In this document: in pieces, positions 11,001 through 24,000 of the stretch
Numbering within the stretch: the stretch's first letter is position 1
How the letters are laid out: every line of letters begins with the position of its first letter
Assembly (NCBI GenBank): GCA_018857735.1
Contig: JABMCL010001457.1
Coordinates: 50,001 to 114,000 of the forward strand
DNA from: Alviniconcha marisindica
Taxonomy: Eukaryota > Mollusca > Gastropoda > Provannidae
DNA length: 64,000 bases
Direction: 5' to 3'
Made by a program: the position numbers and the translations under genes
Notes under the pieces: model-generated
Database searches by the model: none
Told to the model about the DNA's origin: nothing
Seen by the model: the letters and a program-made list of their open reading frames with translations, nothing else

Positions 11001-14000
11001 GGCTGTTAAATCAGGGATCACAGCGAACCATGTAGAAGCCAAACCATGTAGGAAGCCGCTGTCAGACTGGGATGAGAGGAGGCTGTGTAGGAATGCATAC
11101 TTGCATGATAATATGGCACAGGCACCAGACTAATCAGTAATTAGTGCTCTAGTATAATGTATTTGTGCCATGTTTTGCAGTCTAATACACCAGAAGAATG
11201 CCCATGGCAGACTTCTTCTGGTACTCTCTCAGATTGTGCTGTGAAAAATAGTTTAGTTAAATGATTAATTTATGTGCATGTGATTACTGCAATACTGGTA
11301 TTGATTTGCAAATACTGACGGAACTTTTGGTGCTACAACCAGGCACAACTCACAGAAGGTAGAGAAGGTGCTTTTGTGAAAGAAGGTAGAGCACAAAATG
11401 GTGCCCTGTGTGGGTAAAAGTTGGGTGGTGATTCACTTGCAATTACTGGAGTTATGATAAATACATATATATATATATGTATCATGACGTTTTAGATTAT
11501 TGAATACTTAGAACTTATAAATAGATCTGCTCAGATTCAGAAAAATGATTTAAAATAACAAATAGGATGAAAAAGCTTGCCTTCGGTTGCTACTCTAGTA
11601 GATTAGTCATAATTATCTTGCATGCACACCAGGTGTGTGAAATAAAGCCTTTATTATGTATTGACTATTGTGCTTCAAGTTAGAAAAAGAGAAGCATCAG
11701 ATTTAGAGTCTGAGTGAGTGTTACTGTTGGTCACACTCACAGACTTTCTTTCTTTCCCTCAGTCTCTCATTCAAGATCCTGTGTTACAGCTGCATACCAA
11801 AGACAGTCTTTAGGCATACTAACCCAACATTTTTACCCCTTGACCCACATAGTTATGCCAGACATCCTCCCACTACCAGAAACCCTGTTTGGGACTGGCA
11901 CAGCACAGGCTTCACACCCTGTGGTGCTAGCTGGGGCACTAAATGTTTCCCCATGTGAGTGTAACCCACAGTGACATTTCTACACGCTGGGTGAATGAGG
12001 TCAAGGGAAGAGAGGATGTAAACAGGTTGCCCTTTTGCAGAGGACACAAATACATGTATGCAATATATGCATTAACTGGTGGAATGACTACCAGCAGGTG
12101 TAAATGCCTGGTCGCTGTGCTCACATTTTCATACAATGATGCAGGTCTGCATTAGGTTTAAATGTAAATCTACAGATTGATAACACAAAGAACTGTGACT
12201 GCAGTGGAACTGCTACCACCCTTCAGCACCACTATCAGCATACCATGCATGCAAACACCACAACTTTGATTCGTAAGGGGTGGGGTAAATTTGACAGACA
12301 TGAAGATCTATTGAAGCCTTGTTGGACTGTTTATTGAAATGGTGTGTGTGAAATAAACTGGGTGCAAACTGAGGAAAACCTTCCAGATAACTTGTTGCAT
12401 GCTCCTGTGCAGCCTTCACCCCAGGTAGCTGTTCCAGGATGGTTGATACAGTTGCTGTTGGATGAGAAAAAATATTCTGTTGACTGCTCATGTGCACTGT
12501 CTCACAAAACAAATAACACCATGAGCAACAGATGCAGCTCATTTGTATGCATGCATAGTATATTATATATGCTTTCAGTTTGACATTCAGTCTATAAAAT
12601 GCATACACTTGCTTGCATGCATGAAAAGACATGCAACCACCTCTTCACTTGTTTAAGGAAAGTCTGCATGCAGCTTGGCAGGTTCATGTTGACCTGATGA
12701 GGTCATTATAGACAGCTTACCTAATGGAGATTTGGCCCAACCAGTGGTGCCAAGAAAACCTGACTAATCCCCTTCACCTCCATAGTCGCACCATAGTGTG
12801 GAGTGTGGTATTTGCTGGGCTGTTGGTACTATATAGTCCTGACAGGCAGGTTGCCAGCTCAGGCAGTGATTATTACTTCAGCCATGGTAGCTGGAAAGGT
12901 GAGTGGGACTAGTTGTCAGTGTCATTCAATGGTCAGGGAAAAAACTGGGAACCCAGGGTGCCTTTGCTGAGTAGTACATGTTGTTAACCCCATCGTGCCT
13001 CAGATCTGTTGCTTTGTATAATTGTAACAAGTAACATAGGTATGTTGCGTAAGATGAATACCAAAATTAATGGAGTTCTGGCAGAGCAGAAGCCTGAGAT
13101 GGTGCTTTACCTTTCTTGCTTTTTTTATGATAAAGTTATAAAGTATCTGATTCAGTCTACATGTTTTTTGTTGTTGTTAAACTTCTTCTTTTAAAAATTA
13201 TAATCTTGGCATTAATTTTCAGAAATTGTATCAGTTGAAATAATAAGAGCAGGAGCAGATGAATTTACATCTAGATAACATTTATCTTTCAAATACAAGC
13301 TTCTATGCAGACAAGAAACATTCATCACTGGCATCAGCTTGATCAAGCAAACTCTGTGCAACCAGAGAATATTGAAACAGAATTATTGATGATAAACGTG
13401 GTTGTATAATGTACCCCATCATGGGTCAAAACCCAGGAACAAATGCACAAAGTAAAGGTTACTTGTTGGCATTAATTTGATTAAATGAAGAAAACTTTAA
13501 CCCAACCAAATAAGATTTTTCAGAAAAACAACAAAAATAGCTGATAAAAGATCACAGGACAATCCAAGAAATAAGCTTGGGGAATGGGAGATGTGTGCTG
13601 ATAAAATGATGCCAAAAATTGCTAGGTAAACTTGTATATAATGTGCGTGTGTGTTTCAAAAGTTGTTGTGGAAGGGTTAATGTAGCTTCTTTTGCTTGCA
13701 CAGAATGGGCTGAAGAATGACTTAACAGCCAAGCCCTGTGGTGCATTGTGTTGAAACCTGTTTGGCCCTGCTGATAATAAGTTGACTAGGGCAGTGTTTT
13801 CAACTGCATGAGTGTTTCTGCTCTCTTGGGTTCATGAAGCCTTCGAAAGGTGTGCTTAATCAGCTTTAGACACTCATCTGTGGGTAGTCGAAACTTTCCT
13901 AGACAGAGTGAGGTGTTTCTGGAACTGTTATGCTGTAAGTAATGTATTGTAAGGTTGTGGAAAAATGGGTGTTAACAAAATGACAGGTTTGCCCATTAAG

Positions 14001-14075
14001 ATTAAAAAATATCTCTGGGAGTGCGACAGTTAGTAACATTACGTTTGTATGCATATGTGTGTGTGTGTGTGTGTG

Positions 14076-14130
<55 letters not shown>

Positions 14131-15003
14131 GTGTGTGTGTGTGTAAAACAGATTAAAAATAAGACTGTACCATATTAATAATGGATAGCTCTTATACTAG
14201 TTACAGAGCATGGATAGCTCTTATTCTAGTTAGTAATTACAGAATGCAAATCGTTTTGCAAAACAAAAACTCAGTACACTAGCACATACCATTTACGTAT
14301 ATATATATATATATATACACACACACTATTGTCACAGGAATGGTCTGTCTACGTTTGTGAATAGGCCTGTCTAAAGATTAAAATCTTGAGCTGGGTTGGT
14401 GAACTCAGAGTGGGATATATTTCCATGTGTTGACATTTTGCACAGTTTATACATTTTTGGAAGCACTGGAACAATAGCTGCCTTGCTGTGTGAAAATGTT
14501 AAAAGTATAGTTGATACAATTGCAGAATTGTTTGGACTGTGTTTGAATCTCATGTTTATTAATTTTTAAAAAGAAGAAGAAGACTTTTGTGGAACACCTG
14601 CAATTGCATAGTGTCCAGGTCTTGCACTGTTCCATCTGCACTGGAAACTGGTGTTTGAAAAGTTAATGCATGCAGAGACACTCGGGCAGATTCCAACTTC
14701 CATGCATGCATAAGACAAAACAATGGCTTTACTGGAGTAATCCCTAATGACTTCTTGTATTGTTGTAAAGTCAGCCTGCCTTTTGAGTTCTTTTTTATAA
14801 TTTATTCCTTTTTCTCTCTAAATATACATAAAATAAGAACCATTATTTTTATTTTTTTAAATACACAAAACTGACACTCCTAAGAAAAACATTCTATGTT
14901 CATTGTATGTGACAGTTTGCACAGGCAGAATTTATTCATTATTTCATACATCTCCATGTTTGCATGACATGCAGTTTGATGTGCCTGTTTCCTTGTGTTT
15001 CAG
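5024..15003 (+). other. intron 1 of IVNS1ABP (about 10 kb), no genes seen
   Basis: Between the predicted donor at 5023 and the acceptor before 15004 I find no exon-like reading frame. Contents: short CpG-rich DNA to about 5700, small microsatellites at 6720-6740 and 11463-11480, and a GT/TA compound repeat at 14057-14150. The rest is AT-rich unique sequence. Short frames here lack splice sites or family similarity. Confidence 0.5.
14057..14150. repeat. compound (GT)n-(TA)n microsatellite
   Basis: GT units, then about 27 TA units, then a short GT run. A smaller (TA)n with CACACACA lies at 14297-14326. Confidence 0.93.
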
Positions 15004-15040
15004 AGCAATTTCTAAAAACAAAACTAACCACATCAGCACC

Positions 15041-18000
15041 ATGATGGCAAGTCGCGCTATGGATGAAACAGTGTACACAGCTCTGACCAATGGACAAGCT
15101 GATTCCACCAACGGCAGTGCTGTTGTCAACAGAGGCAGTGATGGTGTGCTGGATGCCATCAGAATGGATACCCAGGATGATGGCCTGGACTTTGACAATG
15201 CAGAACACCCTCCAGAGCTTCTTGTTGCCATGGGAACCTTGCGCCGACAAAGCCAGTTCTGTGACGCTGTGTTGAGAGTTGATGAGAGAGAGGTAGGTGA
15301 TGACAACAGTGATGATAATGATGAATTTGAACTGATGCTGTACCAATTTCATCTTCATTACTGTCTGAATGTGATGATGATTGACACTAACTTTCTAATC
15401 TGAATATGATTCATCAGCAAAGCTGAACTTTGTATGTTTATGTTTTTAATATTTCTGATTGAACATTGTTAAGATAGAAAGTAAATTGTTATGACCGTAC
15501 TATTTTGATGAAACTTGTACCTAAATAGGTATGGCCAAAGTATGATTCATGATTGTATCAGAATTTGTCAGAATTACTCCTGTAAGTGTATGTAATTTCA
15601 TGTTATTGTTTCATGAATTGTTTGTTTTAGGCTCTTGTCAGGCCCTTGTTCATCATGCATTGTTAGTGCCTTGTCCTGTGTTTGATTTGACACTGATTTC
15701 TCTTGTCAGGTACTGGTTCATCGGGCAGTGTTAGCTGCATCATCCCCACTCCTATTTGAGCTGTTTGAACGTTCGGCTGACACGCACCACAACACCACTT
15801 ACTTGCATCACAACGCTTCCATGTACAAACTGAAAGACGTCTCTTTCACTGGCTTCTCTTACCTTCTTGACTACATGTACTCTGGCAGGTTGGTATTTTT
15901 TTGACTTTTTAAAATAGTTTTTATGATGCTTTTCTTTTGACTGAGTAATTCCGTAAAAGTGTTGCATATTTGTGGGATACTTACTGTTAGCAATTGGGCG
16001 TAAGCAAAGAAAAAAGGCGGAGAGGACAAACAAGGGTGGTTGTGGTGGCAGTTGGTTCTGTGTTTTTGAGGAAAAGACATTGTTGAACCATTTTTGATGC
16101 TAACTGTGGTTTTCTTTTTCTTTTTTTATTATTTGAAGAATTTGGTAAGTATACATGTGAATATGCATAGATGTGTTATGGATGGTGTGCAGATGGTCCT
16201 GCTGGAATAAGGGTGGGGGGGGGGGGGGGGGGGAGAGAGTGAGGGTTGGTTGGGTGGGAGGTGTGTGTGTGGTTGTGTGCTGTCCAGCTGTTGCATCAGG
16301 GTTAAGGGGCACTCTCTTCTATTTAGTCAGCATTAATCAGTGGGGGGGGGAGGGGGGTGCTCTTGGGTATGAGTAGTGCAGTGTGCTTGTTCAGAAAACT
16401 TACATTTGAAATAGTAATACTCATCAGACTGCTGTTATCAGTTGATGAATTGCATTAGAAGTATTTGTAATCATGTCATTTTTCATCATGCCTTGTAGCT
16501 GTATTATTGTCAGTCTTGAATTTTGTTTTGTCATTTACAGTTATTGTGTATCAGCAAGTTGCTGGGTTTTGAGAAAAAAAAATCTACTTTGCACCATGTT
16601 GTGGAAAGTGTAAAATTAACATTGTAACAAATCTGTGTGTACTGTTTGTTTTCATGGCTTGTCAATCTGCCTGTCTGTCACCCCTAAGTTTACATAACAC
16701 TGTGCTGTGTGTTAAGCTTCTGCCAGCAAAACTTGAGATGTTGAGTTTACACACACAAAAAACAGGTTATTGACAGCCTTTATATATTGAAGAGCTCTAT
16801 GTATTCATAGAGTGCGATCGAATGACAGCTTTAATTTCCCACTGGGATTAATCAAGTATATATTGTTATTCATCAGTGTCATTTGTATATAGCCATAATT
16901 TTTAAAAGAACTGGAAAGACTGAAAATGCATATGTGACATGGGGGAACAAATGATGAAAAGAGAAGGTTCGTGAACAACATGTTAGAGAGAAATTTGAAG
17001 GAATCCTGACAGAAATTTGAAGGAATCGTGACAAAGAATGCATTGGCTGGCAGCTGTGGGAAATCATTTTCACAGCATGGATTCTTTTCTAGACACAAAC
17101 TTAATCCATTGCTTTTAGTCATCCAGGCCTCATCTAGCTTGCTCCTGTAGCGAACTACAGCACATGTATTTCAGCTTGTAAGTTGTGAGTGTTGCTCTGC
17201 AACAGATGTATATTAAAAATTATACAGCTTTTTGTGTAGAATAGTTTTTTTTTAAATAGTAAGAGGGGCCAGGGGTGCTTTGTTAAAAAATAAAGAACAT
17301 GCACTGTTTAGAAGGTTAAAAAAGGGAAGAAAAAAAAGAATCCAACAATTTGACTCATTAACAGATGTATCAGCACAACTGTTTTAGGGTAAGCAGCATG
17401 TTGTCACTTTCAGTAGTGCAGTGTGTAATAAAAACTTGATTACAAAACAAAATAGTGCCATAGAAGTTCTTTACTAGCCATATCAAATGAAAACAGTTCT
17501 TTTTCTGTTCTTTTTGGTATTGTAAACTAGGTACAGAATAATACCACAACCCCGTAATCCCCGTTGTCTATTTTGTTGTAATCTTCTCACCCTCCCTTCC
17601 CTTCCCGTGTTCTCTCTCCTTGTGTGTTAGTTAGCCTTGCCAAGAGGCTTCGGTGAGGCGCAGCGATTACTGGAACTGTTTCAGGCTGAGTGTTGGCGCG
17701 CAGGACGTGGGGGAGGTCTATAGAACAGCGAAGCTCCTTCGCATGGAGCAGGTGGCCCAGGCCTGTTCCGCTTTTCTGGCTGACCGTCTTACTCCTTCCA
17801 ACTGTCTAGGTATCTAGCGCGCTCTTGTGCCTAGTCATGCCTAGTACCGTACAAAGGTTTAATTAATGTCTTCCCACCCCCCCCCCCCCCCACCCCTCCC
17901 TTATTGTCTTTTCCCCACAAGCTCTACCAGTTTGCCAGCTGCCGAGGAATGGTAGTGTTGAGTTTGTTGCTAGAGTTAACTGGAATGTGTTTGGCAACCA

Positions 18001-21000
18001 ATTCTGTGATGGAAAAATGACAGGCAAAACAAACAAAATATGCATGATGATGATATTTTTCTTGTTGTGACACTGGTTTCCTTTGCAGCTTGTGTGGGGT
18101 GCGGCTTTGCATGTGATTATGCAACATGGTGAGACAGTTAAGGCTTTTCTTTCAGGTCTTGAACTATTTATGTATGGAGATCAGCAACAGGTAATGTTTA
18201 CGTTACTGACTCCCTGACTGCGACGACCACATTTTTGATTTTTTTTTTTCCTGCTTCAAATCTTGTAGATTATATTTTGTCCTTTTCATCCTGCAAGATC
18301 ACACATTTTACTGCTTCGGCCAGCTCAAGCTGCTGTTGAGTGATACTGAATGGGCCAGTTATGGAAATGGGGGTAACAGAAGAGAGGGAAGAAGCCAGGT
18401 GTAAACAGAGATAATGTTGTTAATGTAAAAACTGCTGCTGGCCTAGAAAGGTTTGGAATCTGCAAAAGCAGGTGTTTAGTGTAGCGTTGTTATTTAATTA
18501 GGAGGATAAATTATGTGGACTGTTTTGTACACACAACATCAAAAATGTGTGGATTCAGAACTGGTTTCATGGTTGAAAGGTTTTACAGGTGAATCACCTT
18601 GTCAGAATAATGAGAACATATTCCAGTGTGAGAACAGATGGAATGTTACTGGACACAAAACTTTTTGTTTTTGTTACACCTTGATGGATTTGTCACTTCA
18701 AAACTACAGGTATTTTGTTGCTGAGTGACAAGGTCAACAAATGCACTTGTGGCTGTATGTGTTCACTTGAAAAAAACATGTTTTTGTATGAATATTTTTA
18801 ACATTTTGGTAAAATCTACTTTCACAAAGTCATAGCTTTGACCTTTGAATGAAATAGAAAATGGACTAAATTTTGTTTTCCTAATTTGATTGTCAGTGCA
18901 TTTGTTGGTCATTGTTTGTGGAAATTGGTTGCCAATGTAGCTAAACACATAAGGTTAGTAGAGGAAGTGATATAAATGTGCACATTGCCTGAAGAACAAG
19001 CAGATAATATTGTTGTGAAATTGGGGTGTTACTGCAGAAGGGAAAGTGTGGAAGATAAAATGGAAAAAAAATCACCTTGCTCTTGTATTAGTAATTGCGG
19101 TAAGTATGTTGCAATCAAATGAAAAAAGAAAAACTACATGTCATGGTTTGGGGGAAAAGAAAGGAGATGGTGACCTTTTAAGCTTTCTTATTCAGCCTGT
19201 CCATCATGTAAATGAATTAAAAAATATGGAAGGTTGGGAAAATGAGTCATCATACTTGCCCTCCACAACTTGGCATATGTAGACACAGACACAGCACATG
19301 CTGCTCAGACTCTGCAAATTCCTCATCCAGGATGTTATGGAATATCCCATTTCTGCTACCACTTACACCATCATACGGTTACCAACTTGCTGTTATTGCC
19401 CCAGGTAAATCTTGGCCATGCTAAGCATATACGCCCTCTCACCGCCCCGCCCCGCCCCGCCCCTCCCCTGGTCCTGACTGCTGTGTGTTTGTACCAGGTG
19501 TTTGATTTGCACATTCTCTTGCAGGCATTCGGATGTATGCTGAAGACTTGACCTTCAGACAGCGCATTGATGACTTCATCCAGCAGAACATCCAGAGCGT
19601 GGTCAACAGCAAGCACTTCTTTGGGCTGCCGGAGCTGAAAATGGAAATCATTGGTGAGGAAGGGGAAGGAGCTGTTTTAAAGGCACCATTTGGGAGACTT
19701 TGGAGGGGCAGGGTAGAGTGCATAGGGGCAGTCCCCAGGTGCTTCAGATAGCACCCTGAATTGAAGTGAATGTAAGAAATGGTCAGCCAGTGCTGTTTGT
19801 GTTCGATCTTTGTGGTTTCAACCCTTTGGGGCTTGGCCGATGCGGCTGTTGTACCTGGTGGCCAAGAGAAATGAATAATACAGGTGATGCACAGAAGAGC
19901 TTTCAGTCCCGAGCAGAATCAAAGAAACAGTGTCACAGGAATCCAAGTATTCCAACAACAACAAAAATGAAATGGCTCCCCAGTTTGACCCACACTCAGA
20001 TCCGGAGGGAAGTTGTGATTCTTTAGCGATATTTGGTATGGTGAATTTTCATACAGTGCATGCTGTGTAATGACCCTGGTTTCTGTTTGACTTTACAAAA
20101 TACAGGAGCTGAGGAAGCCATCGAGAACGGGGGTCAGGAGAGTCAGCTGTTCAAGCTGGTTCTGGACTGGGCGCGTAACAACATTGACAAGTCCAAGCCT
20201 AAAGTGGAGCTTCTGACTGAAGAGGTTGGTATTTGGCACCTGTTGGTGGTTTGGTGTGTTAGCAGTAATACATTTTATCAGTGTGAACTTTTTTGCAGCA
20301 TGCCCAAGTGGTCAGAATGCCATCCTTGTGTGCTGATGAAGTCCTGCGGACAGCACTCTTTGTCCTACCAGGCTCCAACTACCGTGAACACACTAGCTCC
20401 CTGTTTCTGTCCACCGTGCTACCTCTTTTACTTCTTTATTGATGTGCATTGCTGTGCTGTATTAAGTGAATTTGCACTTCAGTTATGATAGGAACAGATT
20501 TAAGCAATAATTCTAATATTTACTCTATATGAGGGGGGGTTTCCTCTAAGAGTTGTTTGCTTGTTCTGCAGCTGAACGTTCTGTACCTGAATGCCGAGAA
20601 CTACCTGCAGGACTGCAAGGATGTGGACGATTCCAGAATGTCGGATGATGATGTTGTTGTGGACTACAAGAAACATTCCAGAAGACGGGTAAGACATGTT
20701 TCAACATTTGTTCTCTTGGCTTCTGCCCTGATTTTGTCTTGCCACGTAACACTGGTCATTGTTGCTAAAAGTAATCAGGACATGGGGAAAGGAACGTGGC
20801 AGACTTTGCTGTTGTGGCCCGAATGGAGTGGGTGACGATATATATCAGCTTGATTGAAACAAAAATCTGCTCTTGATATCACTACATCCAATTCTCTCCC
20901 TTCCTCCTCCACTCCCCATGCCCCACCCCTGTCTCTTATTGGATACTGTTTTTGGTTAACAGAGCACCATGCCCAACAAGCACTCGCTGAGTGGCGTGGA

Positions 21001-24000
21001 GCACCAGAACAACAACAGCAGTGGCAACCCCATGCCTTTCCACATCTTCAACATTGACCCTGAGGGAGGAGTGGCAGAGAAGGAGTGGTCCATTGTTGCC
21101 ACCATGAAACAAAACGGTGAGGGGGGGAATTTGATGAAGCTTATTGAGAAAAAGGACACCAAGTTTTCACAACTGCCACCAGCCTTTTATGCTTTAGCCA
21201 CTTTACAAGTTTGTTTTTAGAAAAATCTCACGATATGCCCATTTTAGCATGTACATATTTTTCTAGTGTTTATTATATGCTGATGGAACGTGTTCCACCA
21301 TGATATAACCATCCTGGTTGACTGGGTGTAAAACGCCATGTTACTTACTTGATGTGCATTATGATGATCATAATTGCACAGAGATCTCCGTTTAGCCTGT
21401 TAAAACCCAGTCTGTCAAAAAAAGAAAGATGAATGGGCATGATTGTTCAGGCAGGAACCGGATTTAAGGATTCACAAAAGTTTGTGTTTTTTCTCTCACA
21501 TGGTTTGCTTGAAAGTTGAAGTGACTGAAGATCCCTGGAGCCCTGCCTTTTAGGACTGGAAAACAATTTCAGTCCCACCCATGGAGATGGAAAAAAGAAG
21601 CCATAATTTCCAGTGTATTTGTAGTAATACCCATTATAACAAAGTTTTTTTTTGGGGGGGGGGGGGGGGGGTTCTCAAATCAGTCCATCTGTCAGTGTTG
21701 GCTCTGTTCTTCTGTACATGTGTTTGGTCTCTCTCCAGATGTCTGCCTTAAACCTTCAGTGACCAAACTTTTTCTTTACATTACTTTTAATGTTCTGTAA
21801 CAGGTGTGTACTGGAGTCACCATGTCCATCTGTCCTGTCTGTGTCTGGGCTTTGTCCGGATGATACCTCCTAAAGCACTCAACCTTTTTGTAACCCAATT
21901 TGTACCATACAGCATTGTGTGCGTTTGCAGGCAGTTCCTACGTGGGACTAGCAGTGCTGTCGGGCAAGATGATGGCCATCTCTCTGCACCTGCGCCAAGT
22001 GGCCTCCCCCGGACACCCCGTCAGCAAGGGGTCTGTGTCCCCTGTTGTAGAGACTGGGGAACGATGTGCTACCTTGCAACCCCTGGAGGCTATGGCCTTG
22101 CCACGCTGCGCCTTTGGCGTCTGTGTTTGGAATGACAGCTTTGTTGTCTGTGGTGAGTATTTGTGGATTATCCCTCCGCCCCCCACCTCTCCCTCCTTGT
22201 GTGGGTAGGGAGGGTTGGGGTTTATGTGTGCGCTGAACCATATATGTTGAACAAGTTACAAGTCTTACAGAAATTGCATATGGGTTTTTACGCTGTTTGA
22301 AGGTTCGTGTGGCCTCTAAAAGCTAGGATAGTTTGGAAAACTGAGCTGGTCCTGGAAAGTTTGGGAATTTCATAACATTAACAGTCAACAGATAATATGC
22401 AGTGGGGGAAAGGACACCAAAAAAACCCTGAGGGGCCAAACCATGGATAATAATTTTTAATAAAAATTTTTTTGTTGAATTTCAGGCTTGAATTTTGACA
22501 TTGCATCCTAACTGTGCAGTAAGTAACTTGGTATGGGAAACAGTCTTCCGTAAGTGTTAGCAAAGTTTGGGAATTACGAAGTAAAACTCAGTACAAACCC
22601 ATTGTTTCACAGTATGGTGCATTTGCTGTGCTGTTTGCAGGTGGCTATGACAGGGGTGAGTGCCTGGTTTCTGTGGAAGTGTACAACCCTGCCAAAGGCT
22701 CCTGGTCCAAGCTGCCCAACATGTTGACCCCCAGGGCGCGCTTTGGAGCTGCTGCACTCCGTGGTCGGCTGTATGCTGTCGGTGGGTCAGATGGGGCCAG
22801 AGACCTTGACTCTGTCCACTACCTGAGCTTTGAGTCACTGAAGTGGAAAACTGCTGCCTCTCTGAAGACCGCTCGTTCTTCTGTTGGTGAGTTAAATTTA
22901 GCAGAGGAACAGAAACAAGAGTGCACATGCTGTTTTGACTGATATGGGTCTCTGCATAGAGAGGTGCACCCATTGCGTTCACATCACAGCACAAACACAT
23001 TTTAGAGAAAGTGCTTAACTCAGAGAAGGTGTTGCAGAAAGTCACAGAATCTATGTTGTCATTTGTTGCACTTTTTCTTTCCTTCACAGCTGTGGCTGAA
23101 TTATCGGAGACTGTTTTTTCTCCACTACAGATGTGGTTGATGAGACTGTTTTATTTCCTGTACAGATGTGGCTGAGTTATCAGAGACTAAGCCACATCTG
23201 TGGAAGACAGAAAATATCCTCCACCAGACATGGCTGTAGTCAGAGACCTAGTTCTCTGTCCTCACAGATGTGGCTGAGTTGTCAGAGACTTTTTGTATCT
23301 TCCTCAGACGTGGCTCTACTCAGAGACCTAGTTCTCTGTCCTCTCAGAGACCTAGTTCTCTGTCCTCACAGAGACTGTTTTCTGTCTTCCACAGATGTGC
23401 TGAGTTGTCAGAGACTTTCTTTTCTATCCTTCACAGATGTGGCAGAGTTGTCAGGGCGTCTGTACTGTGTTGGAGGCAGTGATGGACAGAGAACTCTGAA
23501 GTCATGTGAAGTTTACAACATGGAGGAAAACCAGTGGACATACATAGCCCCACTAAACACAGGTAAAGCTGTTTACTGCACACAGTTTGCTTCACTAGTG
23601 TTCACATATTATGTTACCAAAACTCATCATTTCTGCTCTGTCTACAATTGTAGCTCAAGCTTGATAAGAATGGTTTCTTTTTCTGTTTAGCCTGCGGGCA
23701 ATTGCTGACTTTTATGCACTGTGAAGAGAAAATTTGCACAAGAAACATTTTGTAATAGCTCCTTCTTTTTCTCAAGTTATAATACCTTGAGGTTGACAAA
23801 ATGCCTTGACAATTCATTGCATGATTTTGTTGCTTTCTGACAAAAATAAACTTGTAAACTGCTCAGAGTATTCTTGCCAGTCACTGTTTACTTGCTTTTA
23901 TAAAGAATTGAGTTCGAAAGTGGGGGCTTAGCCCTTGTCTGCCCTTGCAGTGTAGCTAGCAAACAGCTCTAAGTGTATTTGCCAACCACTGTTCATCACC

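Noticed and set aside
12213..12632. 139-codon minus-strand frame in intron 1 of IVNS1ABP
   Set aside because: No recognisable motif, no splice signals fitting it, and composition like the surrounding intron.
15293..15403. Read-through extension of IVNS1ABP exon 2
   Set aside because: A clear GTAGGT donor ends the exon at 15292 and the BTB sequence resumes in phase at 15710; the extension has no similarity.
23133..23436. Coding extension upstream of IVNS1ABP exon 11 as the main exon
   Set aside because: It is open and in frame but consists of degenerate copies of the acceptor edge and has no counterpart in the kelch propeller; kept only as a possible alternative isoform.
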